Below, one piece after another: positions 38,921-46,911 of a stretch of 46,911 nucleotides of DNA. Each line of letters opens with the position of its first letter. Position 1 is the first letter of the stretch. A program made the position numbers and the translations under genes. Location of the stretch: contig MZGQ01000060.1 in the NCBI GenBank assembly GCA_002085115.1, positions 1 to 46,911 on the forward strand. The letters are read 5' to 3'. Source of the stretch: Desulfococcus sp. 4484_241 (GTDB lineage Bacteria; Desulfobacterota; Desulfobacteria; Desulfobacterales; Desulfosudaceae). The notes beneath the pieces were generated by a model, which saw nothing but the letters and a program-made list of their open reading frames with translations, was not told the origin of the DNA and searched no databases.

Positions 38921-39475
38921 TCAGAACCTGTTGCAGGAAAAGGAGTCACACTCGCGTCTCGTCAGAACATCCATGCAAAACAGGATCCTGGCCTCTTTTT
39001 GCCGCCTTGAATCTGTAATTGTCTGTTTTTGTCCGGACCGGGCCGCTTCAAGCAGGGAATTTTTTGTAGGTATGGAAAAAAGTCCCTGGCCTGTCACTTT
39101 GCCCGAAACGGAGTCCATGGTGTAAGCATCCACGCCGTTTGATATCACTGCAAAAGGCACGATAAAAGGTTCGAGCAGCCTGGCAACTGCCAGCGCAGGC
39201 CGCTGGCGGGAGACTATGTCTCCGGGCCCGAACATCACAACCATCATGGTTCGGCCATCAAGGACGACTGTAAAATCGACAGTAACCCCGTCAAGGTCGT
39301 TGTCAACCTCTATGGGAAGGTATATCCTTGTTTTAATTTCTTTTTTTGCGAATCCCCTGTCTTTGACAAGGAACCTTGCTATTTTTTGCCGGATACGCTC
39401 GTCCGGCGTGTCCAAAACCGTTTTGCCGGTGATAAAGTCTGTTGCTGTGCCGAAAACAAGATGTTTATGGCCCAT
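38921..39475 (-). CDS. Type I restriction enzyme R-subunit N-terminal-like protein
   Basis: The protein (MGHKHLVFGTATDFITGKTVLDTPDERIRQKIARFLV, then KKEIKTRIYLPIEVDNDLDGVTVDFTVVLDGRTMMVVMFGPGDIVSRQRPALAVARLLEPFIVPFAVISNGVDAY) matches my recall of the HSDR_N_2 domain (PF13588), small PD-(D/E)xK-like proteins common in Desulfobacterota. The acidic residue before the strand (VTVDF) is present, but the ExK pair of active nucleases appears as M-F (VVMFGPG), so nuclease activity is doubtful. Starts at 39490 (GTG) or 39475 (ATG) are both possible. No methylase or specificity gene is nearby, so it is not a restriction system. Confidence 0.65.
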   Translation of the reverse strand: MGHKHLVFGTATDFITGKTVLDTPDERIRQKIARFLVKDRGFAKKEIKTRIYLPIEVDNDLDGVTVDFTVVLDGRTMMVVMFGPGDIVSRQRPALAVARLLEPFIVPFAVISNGVDAYTMDSVSGKVTGQGLFSIPTKNSLLEAARSGQKQTITDSRRQKEARILFCMDVLTRRECDSFSCNRF

Positions 39476-39532
39476 GTTATACACCCGCACATAAGGGCTG
39501 CCCTTATAAAAGTACAGGCAGCAAAAAGACCG

Positions 39533-40510
39533 CTAATTTGTGCCTTTAAGATCGCCTGGTTTTGGCGGTTGTGGTTCACGAACCCCTTTTTCCGGGTTTT
39601 TATCAGCATCCCGCACCGTTTTTGCTTGCTCTGCGTCTATTTTCTCAAGCTGCGATACAACTTCGGGAGGAAAACAGCTGCTGCGTATATCCTTCAGCAT
39701 TGCCGCTTTTTCCTTTTCGGTTTTGAGCTCCGCCATATCAAGGGCATACATCCGCAGTTTCTCAAGATAACGGTTAAACGGCAGGGAATAACTCTCAACG
39801 GCCCCGGCCTGGTCTCCCCACATATCTTCAGTCAGCTGTTTTACCAGGATCTCCTTTTCCCTGCCGTGCAGGGTTTTTTCTGAAACAATGGCGCTTCTTC
39901 TTATGGCATACTCCAGTGCCTTGATGTCGGCGCCAAAGAGGGCATCGGCAAGTTCCCTGCCAAGGTATTCCCTTCGGAAATTCTGTGCGTCCGAAAGCAG
40001 TCGAATCATGTCGGCAGGAGTTTTGGGGTCTTTTTTCGAAGAAAGCATGTTGGCAAGCTCGAGTTCGCAGGTAAGATATTTTTCATAAAGCGAATAAAGC
40101 CTGCTTGCCTTGTCCACCGGTAACTTTTCAAAAACAAGCTTTTTGACTCCTTCCAGGTGGGACGGCAGATCAGGGCTGTCTGCAAACATGGCGTCAAGGT
40201 AACGAAAGTAGGAAAGGGTGGCAACGCCGGCTCCAAAATCTTTGGTCATATAGTCGGCGGGATTTACATTCCCCTGTTTTTCCCGGTCCCCTTCTTTTGA
40301 CCCCAGTTTTTCGGCGAGTTTTTTTGCCCTGGACAGTTCTTCAAGACTGACCACGTAGTTTTTGTCAAAAATATAACCGGGCGTATCTTCCATGGCGGGT
40401 TTATTTTTATGCGAAGCGGCCTGCATGGCGACGAAAAGCGCAATGGCTGCAGCCACGGCTGTTACAAGAACACCTGCAACTGCCAGGGCCCGGATGAAAA
40501 GTTTCTGCAT
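39533..40510 (-). CDS. Membrane-anchored protein resembling lipase secretion chaperone (Lif)
   Basis: A 325-residue protein with an N-terminal membrane anchor (RALAVAGVLVTAVAAAIALFVAM, residues about 8-30) and a long helical periplasmic part. FRREYLGRELADALFGADIKALEYAIRRSAI resembles the R-x-x-x-x-G-x-E-A-x-x-L-F-G helix of lipase chaperones, and the overall length and all-helical character agree. The hallmark Lif motif RxxFDYFLSxxGE is not obvious, SYFRYLDAMF being a partial match. No lipase gene is adjacent. The tail is Pro/Lys-rich. I regard the chaperone identity as tentative. It starts the unit leading to the HsdR-N-like gene and fdhD. Confidence 0.5.
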   Translation of the reverse strand: MQKLFIRALAVAGVLVTAVAAAIALFVAMQAASHKNKPAMEDTPGYIFDKNYVVSLEELSRAKKLAEKLGSKEGDREKQGNVNPADYMTKDFGAGVATLSYFRYLDAMFADSPDLPSHLEGVKKLVFEKLPVDKASRLYSLYEKYLTCELELANMLSSKKDPKTPADMIRLLSDAQNFRREYLGRELADALFGADIKALEYAIRRSAIVSEKTLHGREKEILVKQLTEDMWGDQAGAVESYSLPFNRYLEKLRMYALDMAELKTEKEKAAMLKDIRSSCFPPEVVSQLEKIDAEQAKTVRDADKNPEKGVREPQPPKPGDLKGTN

Positions 40511-40537
40511 CGGTTTGTTCTCCTTATATTAGTAGTG

Positions 40538-40855
40538 TTCAAAAACCGGTTTTTGACGGCATATCGATAATGGCGGAAAACCTGCAAAGACCATTTGTTC
40601 CAGATTTTGTGTCAACGGAAGAATGGTAATATGAAGTTATCAAAAAAATATAGGCAGATTTTCCATCCCATATCTCCAGGGAAGCCGCAGGCCAGGCTGC
40701 CGGGTGTCTTTTTCTTTTGGTTCTTTTCTTTTGGACAAGCAAAAGAAAAGAACAATAAATTAAAGATTGCCAGGCATTTTAAAGTGGCCTGTTCTGTCTT
40801 GACCTTGTTTTTTGACAGCATAGATAAGGGCAACATGTTTATTTTGGACAACAAT
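40538..40855 (+). repeat. Dispersed intergenic repeat, full copy B
   Basis: It opens with the perfect 16-bp palindrome CAAAAACCGGTTTTTG (40540-40555), then ACGGCATATCGATAATGGC, GGTAATATGAAGTTATCAAAA and the GGGAAGCCGCAGGCCAGGCTG block. A perfect 14-bp inverted repeat follows, GTTCTTTTCTTTTG (40720-40733) and CAAAAGAAAAGAAC (40740-40753) around GACAAG. It ends TTTTTGACAGCATAGATAAG and ATTTTGGACAACAATG. It is in the same orientation as copy A, and the two bracket the Lif-like/HsdR-N-like/fdhD block. The rest of the 404-bp gap, up to hypA at 40915, holds no gene. Confidence 0.8.
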
Positions 40856-40914
40856 GATTCTCCTTTAAATTTGCGGGATGATGCGGTCACTGTTAACGTC
40901 AGGAATTAAAAGGG

Positions 40915-41262
40915 CTACTGTGCCAGTTCAAGGGACACGATTTCAAGCTCCCTGCCGGAGAGAAGATCCACGTCTCCATCTCCGCAGTTCTCGCATGAAA
41001 AGTCAGGTCCGGAAATGGTCCATTCGTGGCCGCACTTGCGGCAGCGTGCAACGACCGGCACTTCTTCTATCGAAAGCTCGGCTCCGGCAAGGGGTGTTTC
41101 CCGGGCGGCTATGTTGAAGCAGAATGTCAGGCTTGACGGCACCACCGCGGTAAGTTTGCCCACCCGGATGTTTACCCGTGCCACCGAGGGGTTTTCCATT
41201 TCAGCCGGGATTGAGGAAGAAGCGATTTCTATTATCTGCATGGCTATGCCCATCTCGTGCAT
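40915..41262 (-). CDS. hypA: Hydrogenase nickel incorporation protein HypA
   Basis: From the ATG at 41262 the protein begins MHEMGIAMQII; His2 is the nickel ligand of HypA. The C-terminal zinc domain has RCRKCGHEW and CENCG, two CxxC pairs. HypA, with HypB and SlyD, delivers nickel to [NiFe]-hydrogenase. An in-frame ATG at 41274 would place four residues before the essential MHE and is rejected. It has 115 residues and lies 27 bases after the AICAR transformylase stop, so it is likely part of the same transcript despite the unrelated function. No hydrogenase structural genes are in the window. Confidence 0.92.
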   Translation of the reverse strand: MHEMGIAMQIIEIASSSIPAEMENPSVARVNIRVGKLTAVVPSSLTFCFNIAARETPLAGAELSIEEVPVVARCRKCGHEWTISGPDFSCENCGDGDVDLLSGRELEIVSLELAQ

Positions 41263-41289
41263 GTCTCTCTCCAAAGGAGCGGACAGGGC

Positions 41290-42540
41290 TCAATGTTTGA
41301 AACTTCTCTGGCCGGTAAAAACCATGGTGGCGCCGTACTCGTTACACGCCTCTATGGCCTGGTAATCGTTCAGAGATCCGCCCGGCTGGATGACAGCCAA
41401 AACCCCTTCCTTCAGCCCCACGTCCACTCCGTCCCGGAACGGGAAAAAGGCGTCGCTTACCATGGCAGCGCCCGCAAGCCCGCCGTGTTCGCTTGCGACC
41501 CTGTCGTCTATCTCCTGCTTTTTGTCCGGATCAGACAGCTCCTTGTAGGGAATGCCGTGTGCCTCGAAGCAGTAACGGTCCGCCAGCTTGCGGTAAGCCT
41601 TGTCCCTGGCTATTTCCGCAACCCCGACCCGGTCCTGCTCGCCGGTGCCGATTCCAACGGTAACCTCGTTTTTAACGTATATCACCGAATTGGATGTAAT
41701 GCCCGACTCGACCAGCCACCCGAACAGCATGTCGGTGTACTCCTGCCCGGTGGGCTGCCGTTTTATCTCATAGACCTTTCCCCTGTACTCGCACCGCGCC
41801 GGAAGCAGGTCCTCCTTTGTCCTGGTCACGGGCACGAACGACCATTGGGCTATTATTCCCCCGTCTATCAGGCTTTTGAAATCGACAAACCGTTTTCCAA
41901 CAAACTCGTGCAGCCGCTCTATCGCCCGTATCCGAATGACCCTGAGATTTTTTCTTTCAGACAGAACAGCAAGCGAGCCCTCTTCGAAATCCGGGGCCAC
42001 AACCACCTCGGCGTACTGGGCAGCTATGGCCTCTGCTGTTGCCCTGTCCACCGGCCTGTTCAACGCTATGCACCCGCCAAAGGCGGCGATCCTGTCTGCC
42101 ATGTACGCCCTGGTGTATGCATCTTCCAGAGATTCTGCCCTGGCAACCCCGCAAGGATTGTTGTGCTTTACGATTACCGCGGTAGGCTTGTCCCTGAAAT
42201 AGCGCAAAATGTTCAGGGCATTGTCGGTATCCGTCAGGTTTGTTTTGCCAGGGTGTTTTCCGGACTGGAGAAGTTCGATGTCGGAGGCCAGATATTGCCC
42301 CGGCACTATGGTCTCGGTGTCACCCAGAATCAGGTTGCCGTTTGTCAGCCTGTACAGAGCCGCTTCCTGTCCGGGATTTTCCCCATACCGGAGCCCTTTT
42401 TCAACCCCGCCGACAGACCAGGTCACCTTTTCAAAAAACAGGGTCTGCCGACCTTTTGAATCGGCAAAGGTTATCTCCATACGCTCGGGGAAGTGGTCAT
42501 CAATTATGGTTGAGTAGGCTGCCTTTATGTCGCTTGCCAT
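41290..42540 (-). CDS. purH: AICAR transformylase (stand-alone PurH C-terminal domain)
   Basis: This 416-residue protein is the folate-dependent formyltransferase half of PurH, converting AICAR to FAICAR in purine synthesis. The active-site motif VKHNNPCGVA is at about residue 123, with LRYGENPGQEAALY, GGCIALNRPVD, VAPDFEEGSL, and at the C-terminus SDAFFPFRDGVDVG, VIQPGGSLNDYQAIEACNEYGATMVFTGQR-type sequence. The MGS-like IMP cyclohydrolase domain is absent and instead encoded by the next gene upstream. An upstream in-frame start at 42600 adds 20 unlike residues; ATG 42540 has GGAGG six to seven bases before it. Both genes are intact, so the split is a real gene arrangement rather than a frameshift. 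Confidence 0.92.
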   Translation of the reverse strand: MASDIKAAYSTIIDDHFPERMEITFADSKGRQTLFFEKVTWSVGGVEKGLRYGENPGQEAALYRLTNGNLILGDTETIVPGQYLASDIELLQSGKHPGKTNLTDTDNALNILRYFRDKPTAVIVKHNNPCGVARAESLEDAYTRAYMADRIAAFGGCIALNRPVDRATAEAIAAQYAEVVVAPDFEEGSLAVLSERKNLRVIRIRAIERLHEFVGKRFVDFKSLIDGGIIAQWSFVPVTRTKEDLLPARCEYRGKVYEIKRQPTGQEYTDMLFGWLVESGITSNSVIYVKNEVTVGIGTGEQDRVGVAEIARDKAYRKLADRYCFEAHGIPYKELSDPDKKQEIDDRVASEHGGLAGAAMVSDAFFPFRDGVDVGLKEGVLAVIQPGGSLNDYQAIEACNEYGATMVFTGQRSFKH

Positions 42541-42574
42541 TTTTATCCTCCGGTAACGCGCCAGACGCAGGGTT

Positions 42575-43252
42575 TTACATTGTGTAGCAGGCCCGTACAT
42601 CGTTTATGGTCTGTTTTTTCAGGTAATCGGCAATTGCCCTGTCATAGGTTGCCGTATGCTCAAAAGCCTTTTGCGCAAGTTCGAAACGGGTGTCGATCGA
42701 GAGAGCGCCCTGCCGGTGCTCCATCTCGTCAATCACTGCTGCATAGTCTGCCGGGTTGCAGACAGCTGCCACGCGCAAAAAGTTTTTTGCCGCGGCCCTC
42801 AGCATGCACGGCCCTCCTATGTCGATATTCCCCCGGGCCTGTTCAGGCGTGACATCAGGTTTTGCCACAGTCCCGGAGAACGGGTACAGGTTCACCACGA
42901 CCATGTCTATGGGTTTTGCGCCGGTGCGCTCCATGTCCTGCCGGTGTGATTCGTTGTATGTTTCGGTCAGCAGGCCGAGATATATTTTAAAATCCAGTGT
43001 TTTTACAAGACCGCCCTGTGTTTCCGGCTGGCCTGTGTAGTCCGACACCGCCGTCAGCACCGATCCGGCCCGGTCGCCAAGGATCTCTGCTATCCGCTTA
43101 TAGGTGCCGCCGGTTGAAAAGATACGGACCGAGGGGTTGATTGTCACCATGCGGCCGATAAAATCCTCAAGCCCGGACTTGTCCGACACGCTTACAAGAA
43201 CATTTGATATCGGAACAAACTCGTCTGTTTTCGTTACCGTGTTTATTGTCAT
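42575..43252 (-). CDS. IMP cyclohydrolase (stand-alone MGS-like PurH N-terminal domain)
   Basis: The 225-residue protein has the PurH N-terminal features: NVLVSVSDKSGLEDFIGRMV, IFSTGGTYKRIAE, VSDYTGQPETQGGLVKTLDFKIY, MVVVNLYPFSGTVAKPDVTPEQARGNIDIGGPCMLRAAAKNF and TYDRAIADYL. It closes FAICAR to IMP, the last step of de novo purine synthesis. Its stop lies 34 bases before the AICAR transformylase start on the same strand. Normally these are one bifunctional protein of about 520 residues; here they are separate genes with separate ribosome-binding sites. GGAGGC precedes the ATG. Confidence 0.92.
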   Translation of the reverse strand: MTINTVTKTDEFVPISNVLVSVSDKSGLEDFIGRMVTINPSVRIFSTGGTYKRIAEILGDRAGSVLTAVSDYTGQPETQGGLVKTLDFKIYLGLLTETYNESHRQDMERTGAKPIDMVVVNLYPFSGTVAKPDVTPEQARGNIDIGGPCMLRAAAKNFLRVAAVCNPADYAAVIDEMEHRQGALSIDTRFELAQKAFEHTATYDRAIADYLKKQTINDVRACYTM

Positions 43253-43760
43253 GTCTTTGCCTCCATGCTGGAAAACGGCTTTTGCAAAACCTTTGCCAAA
43301 GCCGGTCCCTTTTGCTTACCCGGTTCTGACAAGTCTATACGATAGGCATTTCGGCCGCAAGCTGTTTTTGTGTTTGGGTGCCGGCAGACTCTTCGGCAAC
43401 GGCGTCAGGGCATCTGTCACAGATCACTATTTTTGACAGTATAGATAAAGGCAACCGGTTTTTGATTTTAGACTGGCAATAATAAACTCAGGAGCTTATC
43501 AAGAGTGCTTTTGGGGTTTGTTTCGGACAACAATGGTTACAGCGCTCTTTTTACTTGCTTTTTGCAGGCCCCGGGTAGTATTTACAGAAAAGCCGAGGTG
43601 TTTTACTGTTAAGGTGTCCATCCATAATATATCGCAGGCACTAAAAGCGGTGCACAAGCAGAATTTTGCATAGCCGGATATCGTACTTTTGGTTGCGCCT
43701 TGGCGTTGTCCGGGGGCAGCGTTAAAGAAAAATATCTTGCAAGGAGTTTTTTTTTAAAAA
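43253..43760. other. Intergenic region with partial repeat copy D
   Basis: This 508-bp gap between the divergent IMP cyclohydrolase and SEC-C genes contains no gene I can support. Near 43429-43534 it holds a shortened copy of the dispersed repeat: TTTTTGACAGTATAGATAAAG, then AACCGGTTTTTGATTTTAG, then GTTTCGGACAACAATGG. The hairpin and GGGAAGCC block of the full copies are absent. AAGGAG at 43740-43745 before the SEC-C gene is spaced rather far (about 14 bases) from its ATG. Confidence 0.5.
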
Positions 43761-44273
43761 ATGGGCAAGTCAAAAAAAACAGGCAGAAACGATCCCTGTC
43801 CCTGTGGAAGCGGTCTTAAATACAAAAAGTGCTGTTTGCAGAAAAAAGAGAAAAAGCCCGCCGCCAGGGGGCAGGAGCAGGCCCGGCGTGTTTTTGTGAA
43901 AAAGGAGATAGAGAAACTGTGCCGCCAGGCGGCCGACATGCGAAACGGGTTTCGGCTGATAGGAGCGCTTGCCTTTTTTTCAACCCCGGCCGGTGACGCT
44001 TGGCTGGCGGAGCTTGCGGACATGGACGCGGTCCAGGTGGCAAGAAACGGCCGGGCCCTTGATGTTACGGTAAACGAAACAGAGGATCTTCTTGAGATTG
44101 GCTGGACCCACAGGTTTGAGGTCAAGGGGAACCTCTTTGTCACAACCTCGTATAAAGACGGCTCCGTGACATCCCACATGGGCTGCCCCGCAAAAGAGCT
44201 AAAAGACGCCGTTGATGGGTTGCGCAGGCAGTACTCCAAACAGGAGCTTGCCGACATCCATCTGAAGGGATAA
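43761..44273 (+). CDS. SEC-C motif protein
   Basis: The N-terminus [20 protein letters not shown] is a textbook SEC-C zinc motif (residues about 7-26), as at the end of SecA, where it binds zinc and SecB. The remaining 140 residues have no recognised domain; [41 protein letters not shown] could be a small beta/alpha domain. No membrane segment. Many SEC-C proteins are stand-alone and of unknown function. It is divergent from the purine genes and followed by 259 bp without a gene. Confidence 0.8.
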   Translation: MGKSKKTGRNDPCPCGSGLKYKKCCLQKKEKKPAARGQEQARRVFVKKEIEKLCRQAADMRNGFRLIGALAFFSTPAGDAWLAELADMDAVQVARNGRALDVTVNETEDLLEIGWTHRFEVKGNLFVTTSYKDGSVTSHMGCPAKELKDAVDGLRRQYSKQELADIHLKG

Positions 44274-45295
44274 CAGATGCCGGGCTTTCGGGTTGTTGCC
44301 GCTTTTTGCTCTGTCTTTCGTGCCCCATCATCCCTTTTCCTGTTTGCCGGCAATTTTATCCTTATTTAAACGATTTAAATATTTTATTTTTTTCTTGACA
44401 TGCCTGGAGTTTTTTGAAAAGTTTTATGAAATCTTTTACACCCAAACAGATCCAAAGAAAGAATTAGAACGAAAAAGTTTTATTTCCGGTTTGTAAAAAT
44501 AACAGTTTGCTCTGCAAGGAGGGAGTGTATTTATGAAGATCAAGAGTTACAGCAAGAAAAAGATGTTCGGGCTGCTTTTGTTGCCGTTTTTGACATGCGC
44601 AACCGGCAGCATGGATGTGGTTGACGTGCCAAGTGCGGCAGCCGCGACCTACACGGTTTCTTCCACCGTTACAGCGCCTTATGGTTTGACGGCCACAGAC
44701 CGGCTTACCGTTACAAGCAGCGGCAAGATCGATGTAACATCAGGCACCACACTGGCCGTTGGAGTTGATGGGGGTGGAACGGGGGTTGTCATAGACAACA
44801 GCGGCCGGATTCTGGCGGATTTCGGGGCCGCGTCCCTTGCCATAGGTGTTGACACCACAGCAGGGGCCACCGGCACCAGCATAATCAACCGGACCGGCGC
44901 GCTTGTTTCTGCTGCGGGCACATCTTCTGCCACGGCCGTTGGATACAGCGGTTCCCTTGTCGGATCTCTTGCCAACTCGGGCGATATAGTCGCCAGGGTA
45001 AGCGGGACAACATCCGCAAGCGGGGCCACGGCCATATACATCACCGGCGATCTTGCCGGCACGCTTACAAACACCAGCACCGGCACCATCAGCGCCACGG
45101 CAGCTGCTACATCCTCTGCCAGCACCACTGCGGTTGTCCATAGCGCCCAAAACGCGTACGGCATATACATGACTAACCTTACCGGCACGCTTGACAACAG
45201 CGGCACAATAAGCGGTTCGATCGATGCACAGGCAAAGGCAACAGCCGCGTCAGGCTCGGCCAAGGCATTTTTCGCATCTTCTGCTTACGTTTCCT

Positions 45296-45526
45296 ACGCG
45301 TACGGCATATACATGAGCGATCTTACCGGCACGCTTACAAACAGCGGCGACATAACAGCCACTGTAAACGCGCAGGCCGTGGCAAGCGGGGCCTTGGGAG
45401 CGCAAGCTTCGATTACCAAATCTGTCTCTGTCAAATACGCGTACGGCATATACATGAGCGATCTTACCGGCACGCTTACAAACAGCGGCGACATAACAGC
45501 CACTGTAAACGCGCAGGCCGTGGCAA
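45296..45526 (+). repeat. Nearly identical 141-bp-period repeats in the adhesin gene
   Basis: About 90 bp from 45296 (TACGCGTACGGCATATACAT) are repeated without visible change from 45437, a period of 141 bp or 47 codons. Identity at the DNA level, beyond what protein constraint needs, indicates recent duplication or gene conversion between units. Confidence 0.8.
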
Positions 45527-45630
45527 TCGGAGCCTCGGGAGCGCAAGCCTCAATTACCAGTTATGTCGAATACGCGTACGGCATAGACATGGACGATCTT
45601 TCCGGCACGCTTGACAACAGCGGCACAATA

Positions 45631-45686
45631 AGCGGCTCGATCGATGCCCTGGCAAGCGAGCGGCTCGATCGATGCCCTGGCAAGCG
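45631..45686 (+). repeat. 28-bp tandem duplication that shifts the adhesin frame
   Basis: The 28-base unit beginning AGCGGCTCGATCGATGCCCT occurs at 45631-45658 and again at 45659-45686. The same 28 bases also begin the second 213-bp unit at 45872. Since 28 is not a multiple of three, the extra copy changes frame. Confidence 0.88.
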
Positions 45687-46084
45687 CCACGGCAGCGTCC
45701 GGCTCTGCCAAAGCTGACATCTATTCCGGTTATGGTGCCTACGGCCTTTATTCCTCGTCCATTGGCGCAGGTGCGTCCATAACAAACAGCGGGGTGATAA
45801 GCGGGGCCATCGATGTTGCGGCAACGGCAACCGGTGAAACAGCATCAGCCGGTATTGAGTATATTGATTACAGCGGCTCGATCGATGCCCTGGCAAGCGC
45901 CACGGCAGCGTCCGGCTCTGCCAAAGCTGACATCTATTCCGGTTATGGTGCCTACGGCCTTTATTCCTCGTCCATGGGCGCAGGCGCGTCCATAACAAAC
46001 AGCGGGGTGATAAGCGGGGCCATCGATGTTTCGGCAACGGCAAACGGTGAAACAGCATCAGCCGGTATTGAGTATATTGATTAC
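45659..46084 (+). repeat. 213-bp tandem duplication in the adhesin gene
   Basis: Two adjacent units, 45659-45871 and 45872-46084, are each 213 bp (71 codons) and differ at only a handful of positions (for example ATTGGCGCAGGTGCG against ATGGGCGCAGGCGCG). The duplication keeps frame and adds about 1.5 structural repeats. Confidence 0.88.
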
Positions 46085-46911
46085 GCCTACGGGATATATA
46101 ATAGCGGATCCATGGGCGCAGGCGCGTCCATAGACAACAGCGGCACCATAAGAGGCGTGATCGACGCTGCTGCCACGGCCACGGCAACAGCCGGCAATGC
46201 CAATGCCACGGTTTCCGAAGCCTACGATGCCTATGGCTTATATATTGGATCCGATGTTGATGCAGGTGCGTCCATAACAAACAGCGGCGACATAACCGGC
46301 TCGATCGATGTCGCTCTTTCTGCAACGGCAACAGGCGCATCGGGAGCAGCGTGGATTCTTATGTTTATGACGCATACGGCATAGACATGTCCACCATGTA
46401 TGGAGGCGCAACTTTTGACAACAGCGGGACAATAAGCGGCTCGATCGATGTTTCTGTTTCTGCAACAGCAGCCGGCACCTCGGGGGCAGCCCTTGCAAGC
46501 GTGGATTCTTATGTTTATGGCGCGTACGGCATAGAGATGTCCACCATGTACGCAGGCGCAACTCTTGACAACAGCGGCACCATAAGCGGGTCGATCGATG
46601 TTGCGGCAACCGCTTCAGCGCCTTTGGGCCATGCCACGGCCACACTCGATAGTGTTTCCGACGCGTACGGCATAGACATGTCCGATTTGGACGCGGGCGC
46701 AACTTTTGACAACAGCGGCAGCATCAAAGCATCGATAGACGTGTCTGCAAAGGCCGCCGGCAACACATCGGCACACGCCTATCTCAGCGCCACAGACGCG
46801 TACGGCATATACATGAGCGACCTTGACGGAACGCTTACAAACAGCGGCACAATAAGCGGGTCTGTCACCGGGCAGGCAGAGGCAACAGCCGTTTCAGGCA
46901 CTGCTTATGCG

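Larger units (their letters stand above)
44533..46911 (+). pseudogene. Large repetitive secreted adhesin/autotransporter-like gene, two frame breaks, runs off the window
   Basis: The protein starts MKIKSYSKKKMFGLLLLPFLTC, a signal peptide with a likely cleavage after SAAA near residue 38, after AAGGAGGGAG. It then has low-complexity Ala/Ser/Thr/Gly-rich repeats of about 45-50 residues, each built around AYGIxMSDLxGTLxNSGTISGSIDAxAxATA; about twelve are visible. Such NSGxIxG repeats form beta-helical passengers of autotransporters; the C-terminal beta-barrel, if any, is outside the window. The frame breaks at a 28-bp tandem duplication (45631-45686), where the first frame stops at 45717. It breaks again near 46348, where ten bases seem lost relative to the next repeat. 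The third frame is open to 46911. The breaks may be real decay, phase variation or errors in a repetitive region. Confidence 0.8.

Noticed and set aside
38921-39475. A restriction-modification locus
   Set aside because: Only an HsdR-N-like protein with a degenerate active site is present; no methylase or specificity subunit is nearby.
41257-42459. A 400-residue plus-strand reading frame
   Set aside because: It is antisense to the intact AICAR transformylase and its sequence has no recognisable family features.
44395-44430. TTGACA upstream of the adhesin gene as a sigma-70 promoter
   Set aside because: No acceptable -10 lies 16-18 bases downstream; the next AT-rich word is too far away.
45296-46911. 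Regular repeats that could suggest a CRISPR array
   Set aside because: The repeats are protein-coding, of unequal and long length, with conserved amino-acid pattern and no unique spacers between short identical repeats.

Overview
The window looks like chromosomal DNA of an anaerobic Gram-negative bacterium. My best guess is a Desulfobacterota (deltaproteobacterial, sulfate-reducer-like) genome. This rests on gene content only: a MoeA-periplasmic-binding-domain fusion, a DUF3786 Fe-S protein, an AmrS-type radical SAM enzyme, FdhD, HypA, and the large 'TIGR03960/DUF2344' radical SAM protein next to ribonuclease G. No rRNA or tRNA gene is visible, so the assignment is an inference.

Layout. 1-3605: biotin operon bioA-bioF-bioD-bioB with ATGA overlaps at two junctions; bioA enters from the left and is broken. 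3778-6866: two tandem moeA-type genes; the first is broken, the second is fused to a substrate-binding domain. 6911-10187: archease, a DHH phosphoesterase and an alanine:cation symporter. 10371-17023: a conspicuously AT-rich stretch with DUF3786, a methyltransferase, AmrS, an extremely AT-rich 360-bp gap, dnaN and gyrB. 17062-22569: asnS (minus strand), the radical SAM/B12-type protein and rng. 23063-28136: the conserved origin-associated cluster rpmH-rnpA-yidD-yidC-khpB-mnmE, followed by a perfect 16-bp parS site at 28144. dnaN-gyrB, this cluster and parS together place the window close to the replication origin. 28244-30613: YkgJ-type Cys-cluster protein, a small conserved protein, a PrmA-like methyltransferase and a zinc-ribbon/HEAT protein.

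30710-37460 (minus strand) is a five-gene carbohydrate locus: a monofunctional-looking (p)ppGpp synthetase, a GT4 glycosyltransferase fused to a helical glycosidase-like domain, a GH130 protein, a GT4-cupin fusion (broken) and a second GH130 (broken). 38093-40510 (minus) holds fdhD, an HsdR-N-like protein and a lipase-chaperone-like membrane protein, bracketed by two direct copies of a ~320-bp intergenic repeat. 40915-43252 (minus) carries hypA and a purH split into separate AICAR transformylase and IMP cyclohydrolase genes. 43761-44273 is a SEC-C protein. From 44533 to the right edge runs a repetitive secreted adhesin/autotransporter-like gene with two frame breaks.

The most striking global feature is that at least five genes (bioA, moeA, a GH130, a GT4, the adhesin) and probably a sixth (ykgJ) carry short internal deletions or duplications, mostly shifting the frame, while housekeeping genes beside them are intact. 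This is either real serial decay or a systematic assembly problem, and the sequence alone cannot decide. The candidate novel biology is the stringent-response synthetase/GT4/GH130 locus and the dispersed intergenic repeat family.
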